From assembly GCA_910585635.1 (NCBI GenBank), contig CAJUFE010000100.1:1-5408 (forward strand): a stretch of DNA of 5,408 nucleotides. The letters are read 5' to 3'. Of this stretch, positions 4,154-5,408 are shown in pieces; positions within the stretch are counted from its first letter, which is position 1; every line of letters begins with the position of its first letter. Below the pieces are notes generated by a model, which did no database searches, was not told where the DNA came from, and worked only from the letters and a program-made list of their open reading frames with translations. This DNA is from an uncultured Lachnospiraceae bacterium (GTDB lineage Bacteria; Bacillota; Clostridia; Lachnospirales; Lachnospiraceae). The translations under genes were made by a program, and so were the position numbers.

Positions 4154-5359
4154 CTAGCTATATCGGGTGTAGGCATCCCCTGGCCGCAGCTCCTCCAGCA
4201 AGACCTTTCGCAGCAGCTCCATCTCCTGCTCCCTTGCTCTCGCCCTGTTCCGCTCTGCACACCCTTGCCCGGCTGCAGTCTCCGCCACCAGCGTACACAA
4301 AAGCAGCTGGCTCTCCGTCCCATCCCGCTCATCCATCCGGACCATGATACGGCAGATATCCTGAAAGCTGGGATAGCTGCACAGGTAGGGACCCTCCCGG
4401 TCCCCGTCCTCCTCCAGGTCCTTCTTGAGCCTGGTCAGGACGCCCGCCATGTAGGAAGCCCCCTTCCCGGTCCCCCGGCAGCTCTCCATCATCCGCTCCA
4501 GAGAGGTAACGCCCAGGTCCTTGTAGTAGATATCCGCCGCCTTCTCATAGACCTCCAGGGCCTCCTTATACCGGCCCATGGCTAAGAGGCATCCGATCTG
4601 CTCAGCCTGCCATCCGTCATAAGGATGGATCTGGCTGGCCGTGGCACACAGCTTTAGCATCGTTGGATACGCCCCCTCCCTTTTTAGATCCCGGCAAAGG
4701 TCCTCCAGACAGTTAAAATACCATTTTTGGTAGAACGCGCTCTCCAGGACCACCCAGGCCTCCCCTCCCAGCATGGGAAGGAACTCCCCCGTATAGGCCT
4801 TACAGTACGCCATATAGAGCCGGTCCAGCTCCTTCCTGTCCGACTGGCCTTTTCTCGCTCTGCGGGCACGGATCCTCACCACCAGGCGATCCAGCTGATC
4901 CGTATCCGTCTCGATCTGTTGCCCTGGTGAAAAATGATAACGATCGCCTGCGAGGACCACATACTCCCCCTCCGGGAAGCCTGCGCTGGCGATCCGTCGT
5001 CTCAGGATATGGACCTGCTGGCGGAAGTTGTTCAGACGCTTCGACCGGTCAGGCTCCTCCGGCCGTATCAGCTCCAGCAGTTTTCGCCTCTCGGCCCCCT
5101 TATCCCCTGCCTTCAGGAGCATCAAAAGGATCTGGGTGGAGATGTTCTGGAGGCTGGCCCCGACCCACAGCTCCCGTCCCTCATAGTATAGAGAAAAGCC
5201 GCCCAAAAACCGGGCATAGAACCCTTTATCCCTACGACCTGCCAATCCTGTCCCACCCTTTCTCTGACCGTCTGCAGCCCTGCCGGTTTTACCGGACCCA
5301 CCTGTCTCGCTCCTCCTGCGGCTCCTATCTGCGGCCGCCCGAAGGGCTGGAAGTGTCAA
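4154..5359 (-). CDS. SARP/BTAD-type transcriptional regulator, truncated by an in-frame TAG
   Basis: The 401-aa frame reads as a DNA-binding regulator. Residues about 46-148 form a winged-helix of the OmpR/SARP type (FLGGFSLYYEGRELWVG, then RLNNFRQQVHILRRRI). Residues about 150-285 form a bacterial transcriptional activator (BTAD) helical-repeat domain, with YTGEFLPMLGGEAWV, IHPYDGWQAEQIGCLLAMGR and YKEALEVYEKAADIYYKDLG. Residues about 325-401 look like the first half of a degenerate GGDEF fold (SYPSFQDICRIM, ELLRKVLLEELRPGDAYTRYS). TAG at 4156-4154 ends it at the GGDEF signature; the domain continues in frame after it. The start is uncertain: TTG 5359 gives a basic, low-complexity 45-residue extension without a clear ribosome site, while TTG 5245 follows AAAGGG. 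It probably acts in the cytoplasm on nearby surface genes, by inference from position. Confidence 0.8.
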   Translation of the reverse strand: MTLPALRAAADRSRRRSETGGSGKTGRAADGQRKGGTGLAGRRDKGFYARFLGGFSLYYEGRELWVGASLQNISTQILLMLLKAGDKGAERRKLLELIRPEEPDRSKRLNNFRQQVHILRRRIASAGFPEGEYVVLAGDRYHFSPGQQIETDTDQLDRLVVRIRARRARKGQSDRKELDRLYMAYCKAYTGEFLPMLGGEAWVVLESAFYQKWYFNCLEDLCRDLKREGAYPTMLKLCATASQIHPYDGWQAEQIGCLLAMGRYKEALEVYEKAADIYYKDLGVTSLERMMESCRGTGKGASYMAGVLTRLKKDLEEDGDREGPYLCSYPSFQDICRIMVRMDERDGTESQLLLCTLVAETAAGQGCAERNRARAREQEMELLRKVLLEELRPGDAYTRYS

Positions 5360-5381
5360 CTATCGTATACTTTGGTTGACA
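5354..5381. promoter_or_regulatory. Inverted repeat at the upstream edge of the regulator gene (possible operator)
   Basis: TGTCAAC (5354-5360) and GTTGACA (5375-5381) are perfect 7-bp inverted copies separated by 14 bases that include the palindrome GTATAC (5365-5370). The arms overlap the proposed TTG start of the regulator. Each arm reads TTGACA on one strand, so a -35 box is possible in either direction, but no matching -10 box at a normal distance is convincing. It could be an autoregulatory operator; this is inference from its position. Confidence 0.4.
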
Positions 5382-5408
5382 TCTGGGAGACGGGATATCA
5401 TCCTATTT

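Noticed and set aside
4043..4585. Forward-strand open frame of 180 aa opposite the regulator
   Set aside because: It is a Leu/Pro/His-rich shadow of the regulator's helical repeats, with no family resemblance or ribosome site.

Overview
The window looks like accessory chromosome of a gut-type member of the Clostridia (Lachnospiraceae/Oscillospiraceae-like Bacillota). The grounds are a sortase-anchored thioester adhesin with a VPKTGD sorting signal, AGGAGG-type ribosome binding sites, a BTAD-type regulator followed by a small 'TWQG' protein (a pairing I recall from such genomes), and class-I cyclic-di-GMP-type riboswitch motifs. No rRNA, tRNA, CRISPR array or complete mobile element is visible.

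Layout from left to right. Bases 1-60 hold the C-terminal tail of a rightward gene, possibly an Rpn-family nuclease/transposase, followed by a good intrinsic terminator (69-113). A second long-armed hairpin (143-196) lies between the convergent genes. Everything else is encoded leftward. The largest gene (203-3349, 1048 aa) encodes a secreted, wall-anchored protein. It has a signal peptide, an acidic Thr/Ser-rich stalk, a Cys-Gln thioester domain (C508, TQAAIW with Q605), a beta-rich domain, a Pro-rich spacer, four decapeptide PLA repeats, VPKTGD, a membrane helix and a basic tail.

Its 5' leader (about 3350-3685) carries three tandem copies of the GEMM-I (c-di-GMP-I) riboswitch core. Each has GCAAAC, a GAAA-capped helix, GACGCARAGC and a CUAAG/UAUG tetraloop receptor, and helix pairs covary between copies. 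The copy nearest the gene has A, not G, where the ligand-contacting G20 should be. In GEMM-I RNAs that change is associated with cyclic AMP-GMP recognition.

Upstream of the leader are a 61-aa protein of unknown function (3811-3996) and a regulator (4154-5359) with a SARP-like winged helix, a BTAD helical-repeat domain and the start of a degenerate GGDEF-like domain. An in-frame TAG interrupts that last domain exactly at the GGDEF-like signature; the rest continues in the same frame beyond it.

As a working model, the regulator, small protein and adhesin form one surface-adhesion locus. A cyclic-dinucleotide signal is read by three RNA sensors ahead of a covalent adhesin, and a neighbouring regulator once carried a GGDEF-derived domain. 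The domain and RNA calls are read from sequence. Operon structure, ligands and regulatory direction are inference.
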